Source: Pelagibacterales bacterium SAG-MED28 (lineage in GTDB: Bacteria > Pseudomonadota > Alphaproteobacteria > Pelagibacterales > Pelagibacteraceae). Taken from it: a stretch of 64,000 bases of DNA. Both the position numbers and the translations under genes were made by a program. This document shows, in pieces, positions 44,492-55,211 of the stretch (its first letter is position 1; every line of letters begins with the position of its first letter). Location of the stretch: assembly GCA_014653835.1 (NCBI GenBank), contig JACWDY010000002.1, forward strand, positions 90,001-154,000. The letters are read 5' to 3'. Below the pieces are notes generated by a model. That model saw nothing but the letters and a program-made list of their open reading frames with translations, made no database searches and was not told the origin of the DNA.

Positions 44492-44581
44492 TGGCGGAGA
44501 GAGAGGGATTCGAACCCTCGAAACGGTTTCCCGTTTACACGCTTTCCAAGCGTGCGCCTTCAACCACTCGGCCACCTCTCC
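44492..44581 (-). tRNA. tRNA-Ser (anticodon GGA)
   Basis: The 90-nt class II tRNA has acceptor stem GGAGAGG/TCTCTCC with one G-T pair, a G discriminator and encoded CCA. The D arm is GCCGAGTGGTTGAAGGC. The anticodon stem CACGC/GCGTG encloses loop TTGGAAA, giving anticodon GGA for UCC/UCU codons. The long variable arm is AAACGG-GAAA-CCGTTT, and the T arm GAGGG-TTCGAAT-CCCTC is canonical. The long variable arm is the serine identity feature. Its first base (44581) is the last base of the TAG stop of the upstream glycosyltransferase gene, repeating what is seen at tRNA-Phe. Confidence 0.97.
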
Positions 44582-45606
44582 TAATTAAAGTCATCAATAT
44601 ATTTTACAAATTTTTCGATAAATTCTTTGTTAGTTGGAAGCTTGTTTTTTTTCATGTCTTTTTGAATTTTTTTGTAATTTTTTTTAATACTATTCAATGT
44701 ACCAAAAAAATTAATAAAATTTCTTTTAGAAACAAAAATTCCTTTTTTATTTCCTATGATATGTTGAATATCTTCAAAAACAATCACGGGTCGTCTCCTG
44801 GCTAGGGCCTCGAGAACAACCATTGGATGGCCTTCTGTGTAAGAGGGTAAAACAAAAATATTATGATCATCATAGTGTTTTATCAATTTTAGTTTACTTG
44901 CTTGGGTTTGGAGAATTTTTACATTACTTTGACTTGTATAATTTGAGACTTCTTTTTTTTCCGATCCAACTACAGTTAGTGATATATCTTTTTTGTTTTT
45001 AATTAAGTTAAATAAAGAAAAAATTCCTTTTTCAATTTTCATTCTACCTACGTATAATAATTTAAAGTTCTTAACATCAATATTTTTAGGCTGTCTTAAC
45101 CAATTAGAGTCTAATTGTGAGGGATTAATAATTTTTCCCTTTTTTCCCTTGAGAATATAATCCCTGCAACTAATTAAATTTGAAATAGAACAAGTTATAC
45201 TAAAGATAAAATAATAAATTAAAGGTCCTATTTTTCCAAAAATAGCTTTATATTCACCAAATCCGTCACTTCTGAGATAAACAATTGGCTTCTTTCCAAA
45301 AAATCTCAAAAAAACGGAAATGATAAAAGTGTAAGGTGAAATTGAGATAATCAAATATTTTGCATCCTTTTCTTTTGTAGTAGCAATGACTGAAGAAATG
45401 TATGAAAAAATATTATTAAAGATTTTTGTGTTTTTTATTTTAATCTCATGAGATCTATGTATATTAGATTTTCTTCCGAATAAATTGACTTCAAATTTTT
45501 TATTTAAACCCTCTGGAGTAGTTTTTAAGTCGATATTGTCGCAATAAAACTTACCATCTAATGAATTGATGCTTTCATTAGAAAAAATGAATAATTTTTT
45601 TTTCAT
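44581..45606 (-). CDS. Glycosyltransferase family 4-like protein
   Basis: The 341-aa protein ends in a GT-B C-terminal domain with [22 protein letters not shown] (core [14 protein letters not shown]), [29 protein letters not shown], shown here by its core [19 protein letters not shown]. The EX7E motif (E in EGHP and E in LEAL) is intact. The N-terminal half has a conserved [13 protein letters not shown] segment. The donor and acceptor are unknown; lipopolysaccharide or exopolysaccharide synthesis is the likely field. It follows lepA with a 1-bp overlap, and its TAG stop ends on the first G of tRNA-Ser. Confidence 0.85.
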   Translation of the reverse strand: MKKKLFIFSNESINSLDGKFYCDNIDLKTTPEGLNKKFEVNLFGRKSNIHRSHEIKIKNTKIFNNIFSYISSVIATTKEKDAKYLIISISPYTFIISVFLRFFGKKPIVYLRSDGFGEYKAIFGKIGPLIYYFIFSITCSISNLISCRDYILKGKKGKIINPSQLDSNWLRQPKNIDVKNFKLLYVGRMKIEKGIFSLFNLIKNKKDISLTVVGSEKKEVSNYTSQSNVKILQTQASKLKLIKHYDDHNIFVLPSYTEGHPMVVLEALARRRPVIVFEDIQHIIGNKKGIFVSKRNFINFFGTLNSIKKNYKKIQKDMKKNKLPTNKEFIEKFVKYIDDFN

Positions 45607-47414
45607 TATGTTTCTTTATTAATTTTTAATACTCCAATAAAAGCCTCTTGAGGAATTTCAACTTTACCAAATTGTTTAGATCTCGCTTTTCCTTTTTTTT
45701 GTTTTTCTAAAAGTTTCCTTTTTCGATCGGTAGCGCCCCCACCATGTATTTTAGTTAAAACATCTTTTTTAAAACCTTTGATCGACTCTCTCGCAACTAT
45801 CTTTCCTCCAATAGCTGCCTGAACAGGTATCATAAAATTATGTCTGGGAATTAAATCTTTTAATTTTTCACAAACCTGACGTCCAGTAGTTTGTGCAAAA
45901 TCTTTATGAATAATCATAGCCAGCGCATCTACAGGTTCAGAATTAACTAAAATACCTAATTTAACTAAATCTCCCTCTCGATAATCAGAAATTTCATAAT
46001 CGAAGCTAGCGTAACCACTGGAAATAGATTTTAATTTGTCGTTAAAATCGAAAACTACTTCATTGAGTGGAAGATCATATGATAGTACCGCTCTTTTCCC
46101 TGAATAGCTTAAATTTGTTTGAATACCTCTTTTATCTTGGCAAATTTTAATTATCGATCCTAAATATTCATCTGGAGTAATAATTGTAGATTTAATCCAT
46201 GGCTCTTCAATTTTTTCTATTATAGAAGGATTTGGCATATTAGAAGGGTTTTGCAAATCTATAATTTCTCCTTTTGTTTTGTGAACTTTATAGATCACTC
46301 CTGGTGTAGTAGTAATCAAATTAACATCAAATTCTCTCTCAAGTCTTTCAGTGATAATTTCAAGATGTAGTAAGCCCAAAAAGCCACATCTAAAGCCTAA
46401 ACCTAAAGCACTAGAAGACTCTGGTTCGTAAGAAAAGCTGGCGTCATTTAATTTTAGTTTTGCTAAACCATCTTTAAGTTTTTGATACTCGGAACTATCA
46501 ACAGGAAAAAGACCGCAAAATACAACTGGCTTACTTGGTTTAAATCCAGGTAACGGATTAGTGATGGGGTCATTGCCATCACAAATCGTATCTCCAACTT
46601 TAGTTTCTAAAAGAGACTTAATTCCAGTTATTATAAAACCAATTTCCCCAGAATTTAACTCCCCGATATCGTTTGGTTTTGGGGTGAAAACGCCAACTTT
46701 TTCTACTATGTATTCTTTTTCATTGGACATTAGTTTGACCTTCATATTTTTTTTTAATTTACCATTAATAACTCTGACTAAAATTACTACTCCTAAATAA
46801 CTGTCGTACCAACTATCGACCAATAGACATTTTAATTTTTCATCAAGTTTACCTTTTGGAGAAGGTAGCTTATTTATAATTGCCTCTAAAATTTCATCAA
46901 TACCTTCCCCAGTTTTTCCTGAGCAAGAAATAGCATTTGTTGTTTCTATTCCCACAACATCTTCGATTTCTGTTTTTGTTTTTTCGATATCAGAGGCTGG
47001 TAAATCTATTTTATTTAAAATAGGTATAACTTCATGATTAATTTCTAGTGCTTGGTATACATTTGCTAAAGTCTGAGCCTCTACACCTTGTGTGCTATCT
47101 ACAATTAACAAAGAACCTTCGCATGCAGACAAAGAACGACTTACTTCATAACCGAAATCTACATGTCCTGGTGTATCAATAATATTCAATATATAATCTT
47201 TGCCATCTTTTGCTCTGTAATTAAGTTTTACTGTTTGAGCTTTAATTGTAATTCCTCTTTCCCTTTCAATATCCATTGAGTCTAATACTTGTTGTTTCAT
47301 TTCACGATCTGTTAACCCACCACATTTATGAATAATTCGATCAGCAATTGTTGATTTACCGTGATCAATATGCGCAATTATAGAAAAATTACGAATTCTT
47401 TTTATATCTGACAT
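45606..47414 (-). CDS. lepA: Elongation factor 4 (LepA), back-translocating GTPase
   Basis: LepA is a ribosome-bound GTPase related to EF-G. The 602-aa protein has G1 AHIDHGKST (14-22), the [12 protein letters not shown] switch [23 protein letters not shown] and the LepA-specific C-terminal domain with [19 protein letters not shown] and the conserved [42 protein letters not shown] region (core [13 protein letters not shown]). Length is normal. It is joined to pheT upstream (1-bp overlap) and to the glycosyltransferase downstream. Confidence 0.97.
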   Translation of the reverse strand: MSDIKRIRNFSIIAHIDHGKSTIADRIIHKCGGLTDREMKQQVLDSMDIERERGITIKAQTVKLNYRAKDGKDYILNIIDTPGHVDFGYEVSRSLSACEGSLLIVDSTQGVEAQTLANVYQALEINHEVIPILNKIDLPASDIEKTKTEIEDVVGIETTNAISCSGKTGEGIDEILEAIINKLPSPKGKLDEKLKCLLVDSWYDSYLGVVILVRVINGKLKKNMKVKLMSNEKEYIVEKVGVFTPKPNDIGELNSGEIGFIITGIKSLLETKVGDTICDGNDPITNPLPGFKPSKPVVFCGLFPVDSSEYQKLKDGLAKLKLNDASFSYEPESSSALGLGFRCGFLGLLHLEIITERLEREFDVNLITTTPGVIYKVHKTKGEIIDLQNPSNMPNPSIIEKIEEPWIKSTIITPDEYLGSIIKICQDKRGIQTNLSYSGKRAVLSYDLPLNEVVFDFNDKLKSISSGYASFDYEISDYREGDLVKLGILVNSEPVDALAMIIHKDFAQTTGRQVCEKLKDLIPRHNFMIPVQAAIGGKIVARESIKGFKKDVLTKIHGGGATDRKRKLLEKQKKGKARSKQFGKVEIPQEAFIGVLKINKET

Positions 47415-49816
47415 TAAGACCTAATTGTAGCCCCAGTTTTTTCACTTACAGTCTTAATAATCTTTTTACTAATTTGATCTAAGTCGTTTTCTGTAAGAGT
47501 TTTATCTGTAGCTCGTAAAGTTACATTGATCGCAACAGACTTTTTATCTTTTGGAATATTTTCCCCCTCATAAACATCAAATGTTGATACTTTCTCAATT
47601 AGTTTTTCATCTACTTCTTGAATTATTTTTTCTAGTAATCCAATCTTAAAAATTTTATCTATTACAAAGGCAAAGTCTCTTTCTGATTTTTGAAAATCAG
47701 ATGATTGAAAACTTTTTTTACTTTCCCTAATTTTTTTATTAGGTTCAGAAATATTTTTTAAAAATATTTCAAAACCAAAAATATTTTTATCATTAAAATC
47801 TAAATTTTTAATAATACCAGGATGTATTTCTCCAAAGTAGGCTAGGTGAGGACCTTTTTCAGATTTTAAAGATACTGATCCGGATCTTCCAGGGTGATAA
47901 CTATGCTTAGTGTTATCAGTTACAAAAATGTTTTGTTCCTCAACGCCAAGTTCGATTAATGTTTTTATAGTATCACTTTTTATATCAAAGACATCTATAT
48001 TTCTTTCTTTATCAAGCCAACTCTTTCTATTTACTTTTCCGGATTTCAAACCTCCAACAACAATTTGTTGTTCTCCAGGATTTTTACCAAAGAATGTTGG
48101 GCCTATTTCAAATAACGATAAATCTTCATATCCTCTATCATGATTTTTTTTTAGATGAATTGCTAAATTTGAAAAAATTGAACGTCTCATAACATCTAAA
48201 TCAGAAGATATAGGATTCAATATTCGAATTTCTTTTTCACCTTTTGAAAACTGCTTATCTACTTTTGAATCGGTAAAAGACCATGTTACCGCTTCCATAT
48301 AGCCTTTTGTAGCCAAAGATCTTTGGGACAAATGAAAAAGTTTTTGATTAAAGTTTAATGTTTCCTGTGTTCTTTTTTTTTCAGGTTCAATTAATTTAAT
48401 TTTGTTAAATCCTTTTATTCTTATTAGTTCTTCAACTAAGTCTTCATTTAAACTTATATCGGGTCGCCAACTTGGAACCTCAACCTTTATATTGTTTTTA
48501 TTTTTTTTACATTTAAATCCTAGAGAGGACAAAATCTTATCAATTTCATTTATAGTAATTGGAATTCCTATTAATTTTTCGAATTTATCTATTTGAAAGT
48601 TTATTATTTTATTTTTGTGTTTTGTTTTACCCGTAATAATAAATTTACTCGCTTGGCCTCCACAAATTTCTAGGATTAATTTTGTTGCAAGTTCTAAACC
48701 TTCTTGAATAGAATTTGGATCAATACCTCTTTCAAATCTAAATTTAGCATCAGTAGTAATGTTAAGTATTCTACCAGTCCTTCTTATTGATGAAGGTTTA
48801 AAATAAGCTGCTTCAAGTAATATATTTTTAGTCTTAAATTCAGTTGAAGTAGTTATTCCTCCAATAATACCGCCCAAACCTAAAACTCTTGATTTGTCAG
48901 AAATGACACACATGTCTTTTTTTAACTTGTATTTTTTATTATCTAATCCCTCAAAAATTTCACCTTCTTTAGAATTTCTAACTATAATTTCTTTATCAAT
49001 TTTATCAGCATCATATGCGTGTAGTGGACGATTTAAATCAAACATAACGTAATTAGTAACATCCACTACCGCTGAGATAGGTTTAAGACCTAGTGCAATT
49101 AATTTATTTTTAAGCCAGTCTGGACTCTCTTTATTGATAATATTTTTTATGTAACAACTTCCAAAAGTTTCACATCCTTGATTTTTCTCCTTTGATATGG
49201 ATGTTTTTATTAAATGTTTAGTAACTTGCTTAATTTTTTTCCTTTTGGTTTGTATTAGTTTCCCAACTCCTGCAGAGGATAAATCTCTAGCAATACCTCT
49301 TACTCCTAAGCAATCAGCTCGATTTGGAGTAATTGAAATATCAATAGCTTTTTCTGAATTACTTTGAAAATAACTTTTCCCAATCTCTTTTTTTTTATTT
49401 TTAAGTTCAATAATTCCCTCGCTAACTTCAGATAAATTGAGTTCATTTTCAGAGCAAAGCATCCCTTCAGACTCTACTCCCCTTATTTTAACAATCTTTA
49501 ATTCAAATTTAGTTTTAGGAATAATCGCTCCTGGTGGAGCATAAATTGTTATAAGACCCTCTCTAGCATTAGGCGCTCCACAAACAACTTTTAAAATTTC
49601 ATTACCACCAATTGTTACATCGCAAACTTTTAGCTTATCCGCATTAGGATGTTTTTCTGCTTTAAGAATTTTTGCAATTTTAAATTTTCTCATTTCTCCA
49701 GAGTTTTCTTTTACTCCTTCGACTTCAAGACCAATATTTGTCAATTGACTTATAATCTCTATCTCTTTAGCATTTGTCTTTAAGTGTTCTTTAAGCCAGG
49801 GAATAGTAATTATCAT
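47414..49816 (-). CDS. pheT: Phenylalanyl-tRNA synthetase beta subunit
   Basis: The 800-aa beta chain has the expected order: N-terminal PheT with [11 protein letters not shown], a tRNA-binding EMAP-like OB domain (about 40-150, [12 protein letters not shown]), the B3/B4 editing domain with [20 protein letters not shown] (core [16 protein letters not shown]), B5, the catalytic-like core, and a C-terminal ferredoxin-like anticodon-binding domain (about 700-800, [15 protein letters not shown] and FDVYEG). It pairs with pheS upstream (4-bp overlap). It charges the tRNA-Phe found in the same window. Confidence 0.97.
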   Translation of the reverse strand: MIITIPWLKEHLKTNAKEIEIISQLTNIGLEVEGVKENSGEMRKFKIAKILKAEKHPNADKLKVCDVTIGGNEILKVVCGAPNAREGLITIYAPPGAIIPKTKFELKIVKIRGVESEGMLCSENELNLSEVSEGIIELKNKKKEIGKSYFQSNSEKAIDISITPNRADCLGVRGIARDLSSAGVGKLIQTKRKKIKQVTKHLIKTSISKEKNQGCETFGSCYIKNIINKESPDWLKNKLIALGLKPISAVVDVTNYVMFDLNRPLHAYDADKIDKEIIVRNSKEGEIFEGLDNKKYKLKKDMCVISDKSRVLGLGGIIGGITTSTEFKTKNILLEAAYFKPSSIRRTGRILNITTDAKFRFERGIDPNSIQEGLELATKLILEICGGQASKFIITGKTKHKNKIINFQIDKFEKLIGIPITINEIDKILSSLGFKCKKNKNNIKVEVPSWRPDISLNEDLVEELIRIKGFNKIKLIEPEKKRTQETLNFNQKLFHLSQRSLATKGYMEAVTWSFTDSKVDKQFSKGEKEIRILNPISSDLDVMRRSIFSNLAIHLKKNHDRGYEDLSLFEIGPTFFGKNPGEQQIVVGGLKSGKVNRKSWLDKERNIDVFDIKSDTIKTLIELGVEEQNIFVTDNTKHSYHPGRSGSVSLKSEKGPHLAYFGEIHPGIIKNLDFNDKNIFGFEIFLKNISEPNKKIRESKKSFQSSDFQKSERDFAFVIDKIFKIGLLEKIIQEVDEKLIEKVSTFDVYEGENIPKDKKSVAINVTLRATDKTLTENDLDQISKKIIKTVSEKTGATIRS

Positions 49817-50880
49817 TTGCTTAGTCCTCTGTAATTTGTAGGAACGTCTAATGGATCAAAACCAAAATGACTTAACCATCGATAATCTGTTTCAAAGAAA
49901 GCTCTTAAATCATTAATACCATACTTAAGCATCGCCAAACGATCTATACCTATACCAAAGGCAAAACCTTGATATTTTTTTGTATCTATTTTTACATTAT
50001 TTAGAACATTAGGATGAACCATCCCACATCCTAAAACCTCTAACCATTTATCTCCCTCGCCAATAATTATTTTATCTTTTTCAATCCTGTATCCAATATC
50101 AACTTCTGCAGATGGTTCAGTAAAAGGGAAATGACTCGGCCTGAACCTCATTTTTAAATTTTTAACTTCAAAAAATTCTTTAATAAAATAGTCAAGACAT
50201 CCTTTTAAGTGTCCCATTGTTATTCCTTTATCTATATGAAGACCCTCTAACTGATGAAACATCGGAGCGTGAGTCTGATCACTATCACATCTATATGTCC
50301 TTCCAGGTACAATTATTTTGAAAGGGGCCTTTCCAGACAACATCGTTCTAATTTGAACTGGTGATGTATGCGTTCTTAATAATAACTTTTTATTTTCTTC
50401 CAAATAAAAAGTATCGTGCATATCTCTAGCAGGATGATCCTCAGGAGTATTTAAAGCTGTAAAGTTATTGTATTCAGTTTCAACGTCAGGTCCCTCTGCA
50501 ACTGAAAAACCTATTTCTGAAAAAATCGAAGAAATTTCATCAATGACTTGAGAAACAGGATGTATCTTGCCTTGTCGATAAGGTCTAATTGGTAAAGTAA
50601 CATCAACTTTTTCATTTTTTAATTTTTCATTAATCTCATTAGTTTCAATTTCAAGATTTTTTTGCTCGATTTGATTTGTTAAATCATCTTTGATTTTATT
50701 TAAATTTGATGCAAACCCTTTTCTTTTTTCTGGGTCTAGATTTCCCAAGGTTTTGAATTGTTGAGTAATTTGACCATTTTTTCCAAAAAATTCAGTCTTA
50801 ATATTTTGAAGGTCGTCTTTTGTTTTTACAGAATCAATCTTAGCATTGAATACTGAACTTATTTTATCTAAATCACTCAT
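49813..50880 (-). CDS. pheS: Phenylalanyl-tRNA synthetase alpha subunit
   Basis: The 355-aa alpha chain has an N-terminal coiled coil (about 1-90) and the class II core with [19 protein letters not shown], the motif 2 region [22 protein letters not shown] shown by its core [18 protein letters not shown]-type [16 protein letters not shown] and the motif 3 [17 protein letters not shown]. It directly precedes pheT, and 48 bp separate it from rplT. That spacer is too short for the pheM-type attenuator known from enterics. Confidence 0.98.
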   Translation of the reverse strand: MSDLDKISSVFNAKIDSVKTKDDLQNIKTEFFGKNGQITQQFKTLGNLDPEKRKGFASNLNKIKDDLTNQIEQKNLEIETNEINEKLKNEKVDVTLPIRPYRQGKIHPVSQVIDEISSIFSEIGFSVAEGPDVETEYNNFTALNTPEDHPARDMHDTFYLEENKKLLLRTHTSPVQIRTMLSGKAPFKIIVPGRTYRCDSDQTHAPMFHQLEGLHIDKGITMGHLKGCLDYFIKEFFEVKNLKMRFRPSHFPFTEPSAEVDIGYRIEKDKIIIGEGDKWLEVLGCGMVHPNVLNNVKIDTKKYQGFAFGIGIDRLAMLKYGINDLRAFFETDYRWLSHFGFDPLDVPTNYRGLSK

Positions 50881-50928
50881 TAGGTAATTGATTTTTTATA
50901 TTAAGTTGAGATTAAATCAAAGACCCTT

Positions 50929-51285
50929 TTAAGCTAGGGAGGATTGAACCTTTTTAACTACAGATTTAAAGACTTCAGGATTATTGTAAGCAAGCTCTGC
51001 TAGAACTTTTCTATCTAACTTTATTTTGGATTTAGCTAGACCATTAATGAATTTAGCATACGTTAAACCTTCTGCTCTCACCCCGGCATTAATTCTTTGG
51101 ATCCATAAAGATCTAAACTCTCTTTTTTTTGCTTTTCTATCTCTGTAAGCGTATTGCATTGCCTTCTCCATTGCTTGACGAGCAATACGAATAGTATTTT
51201 TTCTTCTTCCTCTTTGTCCTTTTACAGATTTTAAAACCTTATTATGTTTTGCTCTACTTACTACCCCTCGTTTTGTTCTAGCCAT
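50929..51285 (-). CDS. rplT: Ribosomal protein L20
   Basis: The 118-aa basic protein begins [19 protein letters not shown] and has the L20 signature [26 protein letters not shown] (core [20 protein letters not shown]) and [20 protein letters not shown]20 binds 23S rRNA early in assembly. It follows rpmI after 1 bp in the infC-rpmI-rplT order. In some bacteria L20 represses its own operon through an mRNA mimic upstream of rpmI; no such structure was evident in the 59-bp infC-rpmI gap. Confidence 0.98.
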   Translation of the reverse strand: MARTKRGVVSRAKHNKVLKSVKGQRGRRKNTIRIARQAMEKAMQYAYRDRKAKKREFRSLWIQRINAGVRAEGLTYAKFINGLAKSKIKLDRKVLAELAYNNPEVFKSVVKKVQSSLA

Positions 51286-51286
51286 A

Positions 51287-51493
51287 TTATCCTCTTAAAT
51301 TATATGGCATATACGATTTGACAATTTTTGAGTCTTGTTTTGTCATTATTGTAGTGCCTCTTTGTTTTCTTATTTGTGAATTTGTTCTCTTAATCATTCC
51401 ATGTCTTTTACCCGCTTGAGGCATTTTAATTTTACCTGAAGCAGTAAATCTAAATCTTTTTTTTGCTGAGCTTTTTGTTTTAAGTTTTGGCAT
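51287..51493 (-). CDS. rpmI: Ribosomal protein L35
   Basis: The 68-aa basic protein [24 protein letters not shown] with [19 protein letters not shown] is a full-length L35 of the large subunit (core [16 protein letters not shown]). Located between infC and rplT as in most bacteria. The upstream gap of 59 bp to infC is the longest within this operon and may carry a translation signal, but no conserved structure is apparent. Confidence 0.98.
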   Translation of the reverse strand: MPKLKTKSSAKKRFRFTASGKIKMPQAGKRHGMIKRTNSQIRKQRGTTIMTKQDSKIVKSYMPYNLRG

Positions 51494-51552
51494 AAAATAA
51501 TCGGTCTTATATAGGCATTAATAAATCATTACAAGATGCAATTATTGGTGAT

Positions 51553-52098
51553 TTACAGAGGTTGAATTATCATCACCATTTGTCGTCCTTCAAATTTTGG
51601 CTTACTTTCAACTTTGGCAATATCTTTTGTCTCTTCAATAATTTTATTCATCAAATCTTTACCGAGGTCAGTATGTTGCATTTCTCTTCCTTTAAATTTA
51701 ACAGTGAATTTTACTTTGTCACCTTTTGTGATAAATTTCTTTGCATTTTTAATTTTAAAATTATAGTCGTGTGTTTCTGTACCTGGTCTTAACTTAATTT
51801 CTTTAAGAGAAACTGTTTTTTGTTTTTTTTTGGCTTGATTGGCTTTCTTTTGCAAATCATATTTATATTTACCCATATCCATAATCTTACATACAGGCGG
51901 GTTTGCATTAGGAGAAATTTCAATTAAATCTAACCCTTCTTGCTTTGCTAATTCAATAGCTTTGTTTAAAGGCATAGCACCGAGATTTCCTCCTTCACTT
52001 CCTATTACTTGAACATCCAAAGCTCTAATTCTTTCGTTGGCTTTTGGTCCTTTTGGTTTGCTTCTTCTTTGAAAGTAGTTTGGCTTAAAACTTGACAC
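51553..52098 (-). CDS. infC: Translation initiation factor IF-3
   Basis: IF-3 keeps 30S subunits apart from 50S and proofreads start-codon choice. The 181-aa protein has the N-terminal domain with ANERIRALDVQVIGSEG, the linker ending QEGLDLIEISPNANPPVCKIMDMGKYKYDLQKK (core LIEISPNANPPVCKIMD), and the C-terminal domain with KEIKLRPGTETHDY and KVKFTVKFKGREMQH. The start is GTG at 52098, directly after the thrS TAA with zero spacing and in the same frame. In many bacteria infC uses AUU/AUC; none fits here. A non-AUG start for IF-3 is in keeping with known autogenous control. Confidence 0.96.
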   Translation of the reverse strand: MSSFKPNYFQRRSKPKGPKANERIRALDVQVIGSEGGNLGAMPLNKAIELAKQEGLDLIEISPNANPPVCKIMDMGKYKYDLQKKANQAKKKQKTVSLKEIKLRPGTETHDYNFKIKNAKKFITKGDKVKFTVKFKGREMQHTDLGKDLMNKIIEETKDIAKVESKPKFEGRQMVMIIQPL

Positions 52099-54018
52099 TT
52101 AGTTTAAAGGTAATTTATTTGCTGAAAGCATATTTTTTATTAGAACCTCCCGTTTAATAGTTTCTTGTTTTTCGGATCCTAATTTTCTAACTGTTACAGT
52201 GTTGTCTTTAACTTCTTTTTTTCCGCAAACAATTATAAATGGAACTTTTGCTAGAGAATGTTCTCTTATTTTATAATTTATTTTTTGATTTCTTAAATCC
52301 ACTTCGCATTGTATACCTTCTTTAAACAAATCTTCAAATATTTTTTTTACATAATCATTATTCTCTTCTGCTATGGGGCATACTACAGCTTGTGTCGGTG
52401 ACAACCAAAAGGGTAATTTACCAGCATAATTTTCTATTAAGATTCCAATAAATCTCTCCAATGATCCGAATAGAGCTCTGTGCAACATTACCGGAACTTT
52501 TTTTGTTCCATCTTTATCAACAAAAGTCGCGCCTAACCTTTCAGGTAAATTTAAGTCAACTTGCAAGGTCCCACATTGCCAATCTCGGCCTATTGCATCT
52601 CTAAGAACAAATTCTATTTTTGGTCCATAGAATGCACCCTCTCCTTTATTAATTGTATATTCAAGTTTAGATTTTTTTATAGCTGATAAAAGTGCAGCTT
52701 CAGATTTATCCCATATGCTATCATCTCCAACTCTTTTTTCTGGTCTATCGGAATATTTTAATATTACGTTTTCAAACCCAAGTGCTTTGTAAATTTCTAA
52801 AATCAGATTTGTTACTATTAATGACTCTTGCGTTATTTGATCCTCTGTACAAAAAATATGAGCGTCGTCTTGTGTAAAGGCCCTTACTCGAAGCAGTCCA
52901 TGAAGTGCTCCTGATGGTTCATATCTATGGACTTTGCCAAATTCGGATAGCTTCAACGGTAAATCTCTATAACTTTTTAATCCCTGGTTAAAAACCTGAA
53001 CACACCCAGGACAATTCATAGGTTTTACCGCAAAAGTTTTTTCATCAGGTGTTTCAGAAGTAAACATATGTTCACCAAATTTTTCCCAGTGACCAGACTT
53101 TTCCCATAAAGTTTTATCTAAAAGTTCTGGAGTATTTATTTCTTTGTAACCTGCTAATCTTTGTTTCATTCTCATATATTCTATTAACCTTTGAAATAAT
53201 ACCCAGCCTTTCTCATGCCAGAATACTGAGCCTGGACTTTCTTCTCTAAAATGAAATAAGTCCATTTCTTTTCCCAATTTTCTGTGATCTCTTTTTTCTG
53301 CCTCTTCAAGTCGATGTAAATAATCATCAAGTTCTTTTTTAGAGCTCCAACATGTTCCATAAATTCTTTGCAACATTTCATTGTTAGAGTCTCCTCTCCA
53401 GTAAGCTCCAGAAACTTTGGTTAATTTGAAGGCTTTACCTATTTTACTTGATGAAACCAAATGTGGTCCTCTACATAGATCGTGCCAAGTATCTCCATGA
53501 TAATAAACAGAAAGTTCTTCGTCTTTAGGGATACTTTCGATTATCTCAGCTTTATACTTTTCACCTATTTTTTTAAAATGAGCAATCGCTTTATGCCTCT
53601 CCCAAACTTCTCTCTTTGTTTTAACATCCTTATCAATTATTTCTGACATTTTAATCTCTATTTTTTTTAAGTCTTCACTTGTAAAAGGTTCTTTCCTAGC
53701 AAAGTCATAATAAAATCCATTTTCAATTACAGGTCCTATAGTAACTTGTGTTCTTGGAAATAATTCTTGCACTGCCATAGCCATTATATGTGCAGCATCA
53801 TGTCTTATAACTTCTAATCCCTCTTTATCTTTTGAGGTAATTATTCTTACTTTTGCATCTTTTGTAATCTCATGACTTAAATCTTTAAGATCACCATCTA
53901 CTTCCATTATCAAGGCAATTCTTTCAAGTGATTTACTAATTTTTTTTGTTAAGTCAAAACCATTAATAGTTTTATCAAAATTTATTTTTTTTCCGTCTAA
54001 TAACTGAATTTGAGGCAT
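52099..54018 (-). CDS. thrS: Threonyl-tRNA synthetase
   Basis: The 639-aa class II synthetase has an N-terminal TGS domain (about 1-60), the editing domain with HDAAHIMAMAVQELFP (HxxxH), the catalytic core with the zinc-ligand region VKPMNCPGC (C336), motif 2 LRVRAFTQDDAHIFC and motif 3 LHRALFGSLERFIGILIE, and a C-terminal anticodon-binding domain (about 535-635). It heads the thrS-infC-rpmI-rplT-pheST operon, a classical bacterial order. It overlaps the upstream glycosyltransferase by 1 bp (TAATG). Confidence 0.98.
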   Translation of the reverse strand: MPQIQLLDGKKINFDKTINGFDLTKKISKSLERIALIMEVDGDLKDLSHEITKDAKVRIITSKDKEGLEVIRHDAAHIMAMAVQELFPRTQVTIGPVIENGFYYDFARKEPFTSEDLKKIEIKMSEIIDKDVKTKREVWERHKAIAHFKKIGEKYKAEIIESIPKDEELSVYYHGDTWHDLCRGPHLVSSSKIGKAFKLTKVSGAYWRGDSNNEMLQRIYGTCWSSKKELDDYLHRLEEAEKRDHRKLGKEMDLFHFREESPGSVFWHEKGWVLFQRLIEYMRMKQRLAGYKEINTPELLDKTLWEKSGHWEKFGEHMFTSETPDEKTFAVKPMNCPGCVQVFNQGLKSYRDLPLKLSEFGKVHRYEPSGALHGLLRVRAFTQDDAHIFCTEDQITQESLIVTNLILEIYKALGFENVILKYSDRPEKRVGDDSIWDKSEAALLSAIKKSKLEYTINKGEGAFYGPKIEFVLRDAIGRDWQCGTLQVDLNLPERLGATFVDKDGTKKVPVMLHRALFGSLERFIGILIENYAGKLPFWLSPTQAVVCPIAEENNDYVKKIFEDLFKEGIQCEVDLRNQKINYKIREHSLAKVPFIIVCGKKEVKDNTVTVRKLGSEKQETIKREVLIKNMLSANKLPLN

Positions 54019-55175
54019 TAATTTTTTATTAATCTTCTGTATTCTTTTAAATTAGATTGACACATTATTTCAACATCGAATTTTTTAGTAATGTTTTTTC
54101 TACCTTCATTTCCCATTGATTTCAATTCATCTGGGGATAATTGAATAACAGCATTTAAGCTTTTAGCAAGTTCTCTTGGATCATCACTTTTATATAATAA
54201 ACCAGTTTTTTTATTAATCACTGTCTCTTTTGATCCTCCAATATTGCTTGCGATAATTGGTTTTCCCATAGACTGGGCTTCGACAGAAATTCTACCAAAA
54301 GCTTCTGGCTCAATAGAAGCTGAGACTACTACATCAGACAAAGAGTAGGCTAGTGGCATCTCTTTACAATGTTGAACAAATTTAATTTTTTTGTTTAGAT
54401 TATATCTCTCTACCAGATTAATTAATTTTTTTTTGTAGACTTTTCTTCCTTGCTCAGATCCAAGTATGATGGCTTGAAAATTTACAACATCATAATCCTC
54501 TATTAAAATATTCAATGACTCAATAAACTTTTCCTGTCCTTTCCAGTAAGTAAGTCTACCAGGTAAAAGTATAGTGAATTTGTTGGGAGATAAGTTCCAT
54601 TCTTCCTTAAGTTTTTCTTGTTTAAGCATCGATATATTTTTTGAATTATAGTAATCGACATTAATTCCTCTATAAATTACTCTAAGTTTTTTTTCTTTAC
54701 TGAGAAATTCACTATAGTTTTCATTAATATGACTAAAAATAAAATTTGAACCAGCAATTGTTAATTTTGCTCTTAACATAATGCTGTTGTAAAATTTTTT
54801 GATATTATTCTTAAAATTATAAGTACCATGAAAAGTTGTCACAAAAATTCGTCTAGTCAAAAAAGATGCAAAATAACATGACCAAGCTGGTGCACGACTT
54901 CTTGCATGAACAATATTAATTTTAAATATAATAATATATAGAGATAGTATTAAAGAATTTAAAATAATTAAAAGAGGATTTTTTGAATGAACGGGTAATC
55001 TCAAAACCTTCACTTTATCTTTTTTTATAAATTTTAATAATCCTCCGCCTGATGTAGCTATAAAAGATCCACAATCATTTTCTGATAAGAAATGAGCTAT
55101 ATCATAGCAACCAGTTTCGGCTCCGCCATAACCAAGCTTAGGTATAACTTGAAGAACATTTAATTTAGTAGTCAT
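54018..55175 (-). CDS. Glycosyltransferase family 4 (GT-B fold)
   Basis: The 385-aa protein begins NVLQVIPKLGYGGAETGCYDIAHFL, the GT4 N-terminal glycine motif (core PKLGYGGAETGC). The C-terminal domain carries ILLPGRLTYWKGQEKFIESL and the full EX7E signature in EPEAFGRISVEAQSMGKPIIAS (E for donor binding). It resembles enzymes that build LPS core or O-antigen. It precedes thrS with 1-bp overlap, which places it at the head of a translation operon. The membrane-facing amphipathic N-terminal half suggests peripheral membrane association. Sugar specificity is unknown. Confidence 0.92.
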   Translation of the reverse strand: MTTKLNVLQVIPKLGYGGAETGCYDIAHFLSENDCGSFIATSGGGLLKFIKKDKVKVLRLPVHSKNPLLIILNSLILSLYIIIFKINIVHARSRAPAWSCYFASFLTRRIFVTTFHGTYNFKNNIKKFYNSIMLRAKLTIAGSNFIFSHINENYSEFLSKEKKLRVIYRGINVDYYNSKNISMLKQEKLKEEWNLSPNKFTILLPGRLTYWKGQEKFIESLNILIEDYDVVNFQAIILGSEQGRKVYKKKLINLVERYNLNKKIKFVQHCKEMPLAYSLSDVVVSASIEPEAFGRISVEAQSMGKPIIASNIGGSKETVINKKTGLLYKSDDPRELAKSLNAVIQLSPDELKSMGNEGRKNITKKFDVEIMCQSNLKEYRRLIKN

Positions 55176-55211
55176 GTTAATTGTTATATAATAGCACTTA
55201 AATATTCTTAT

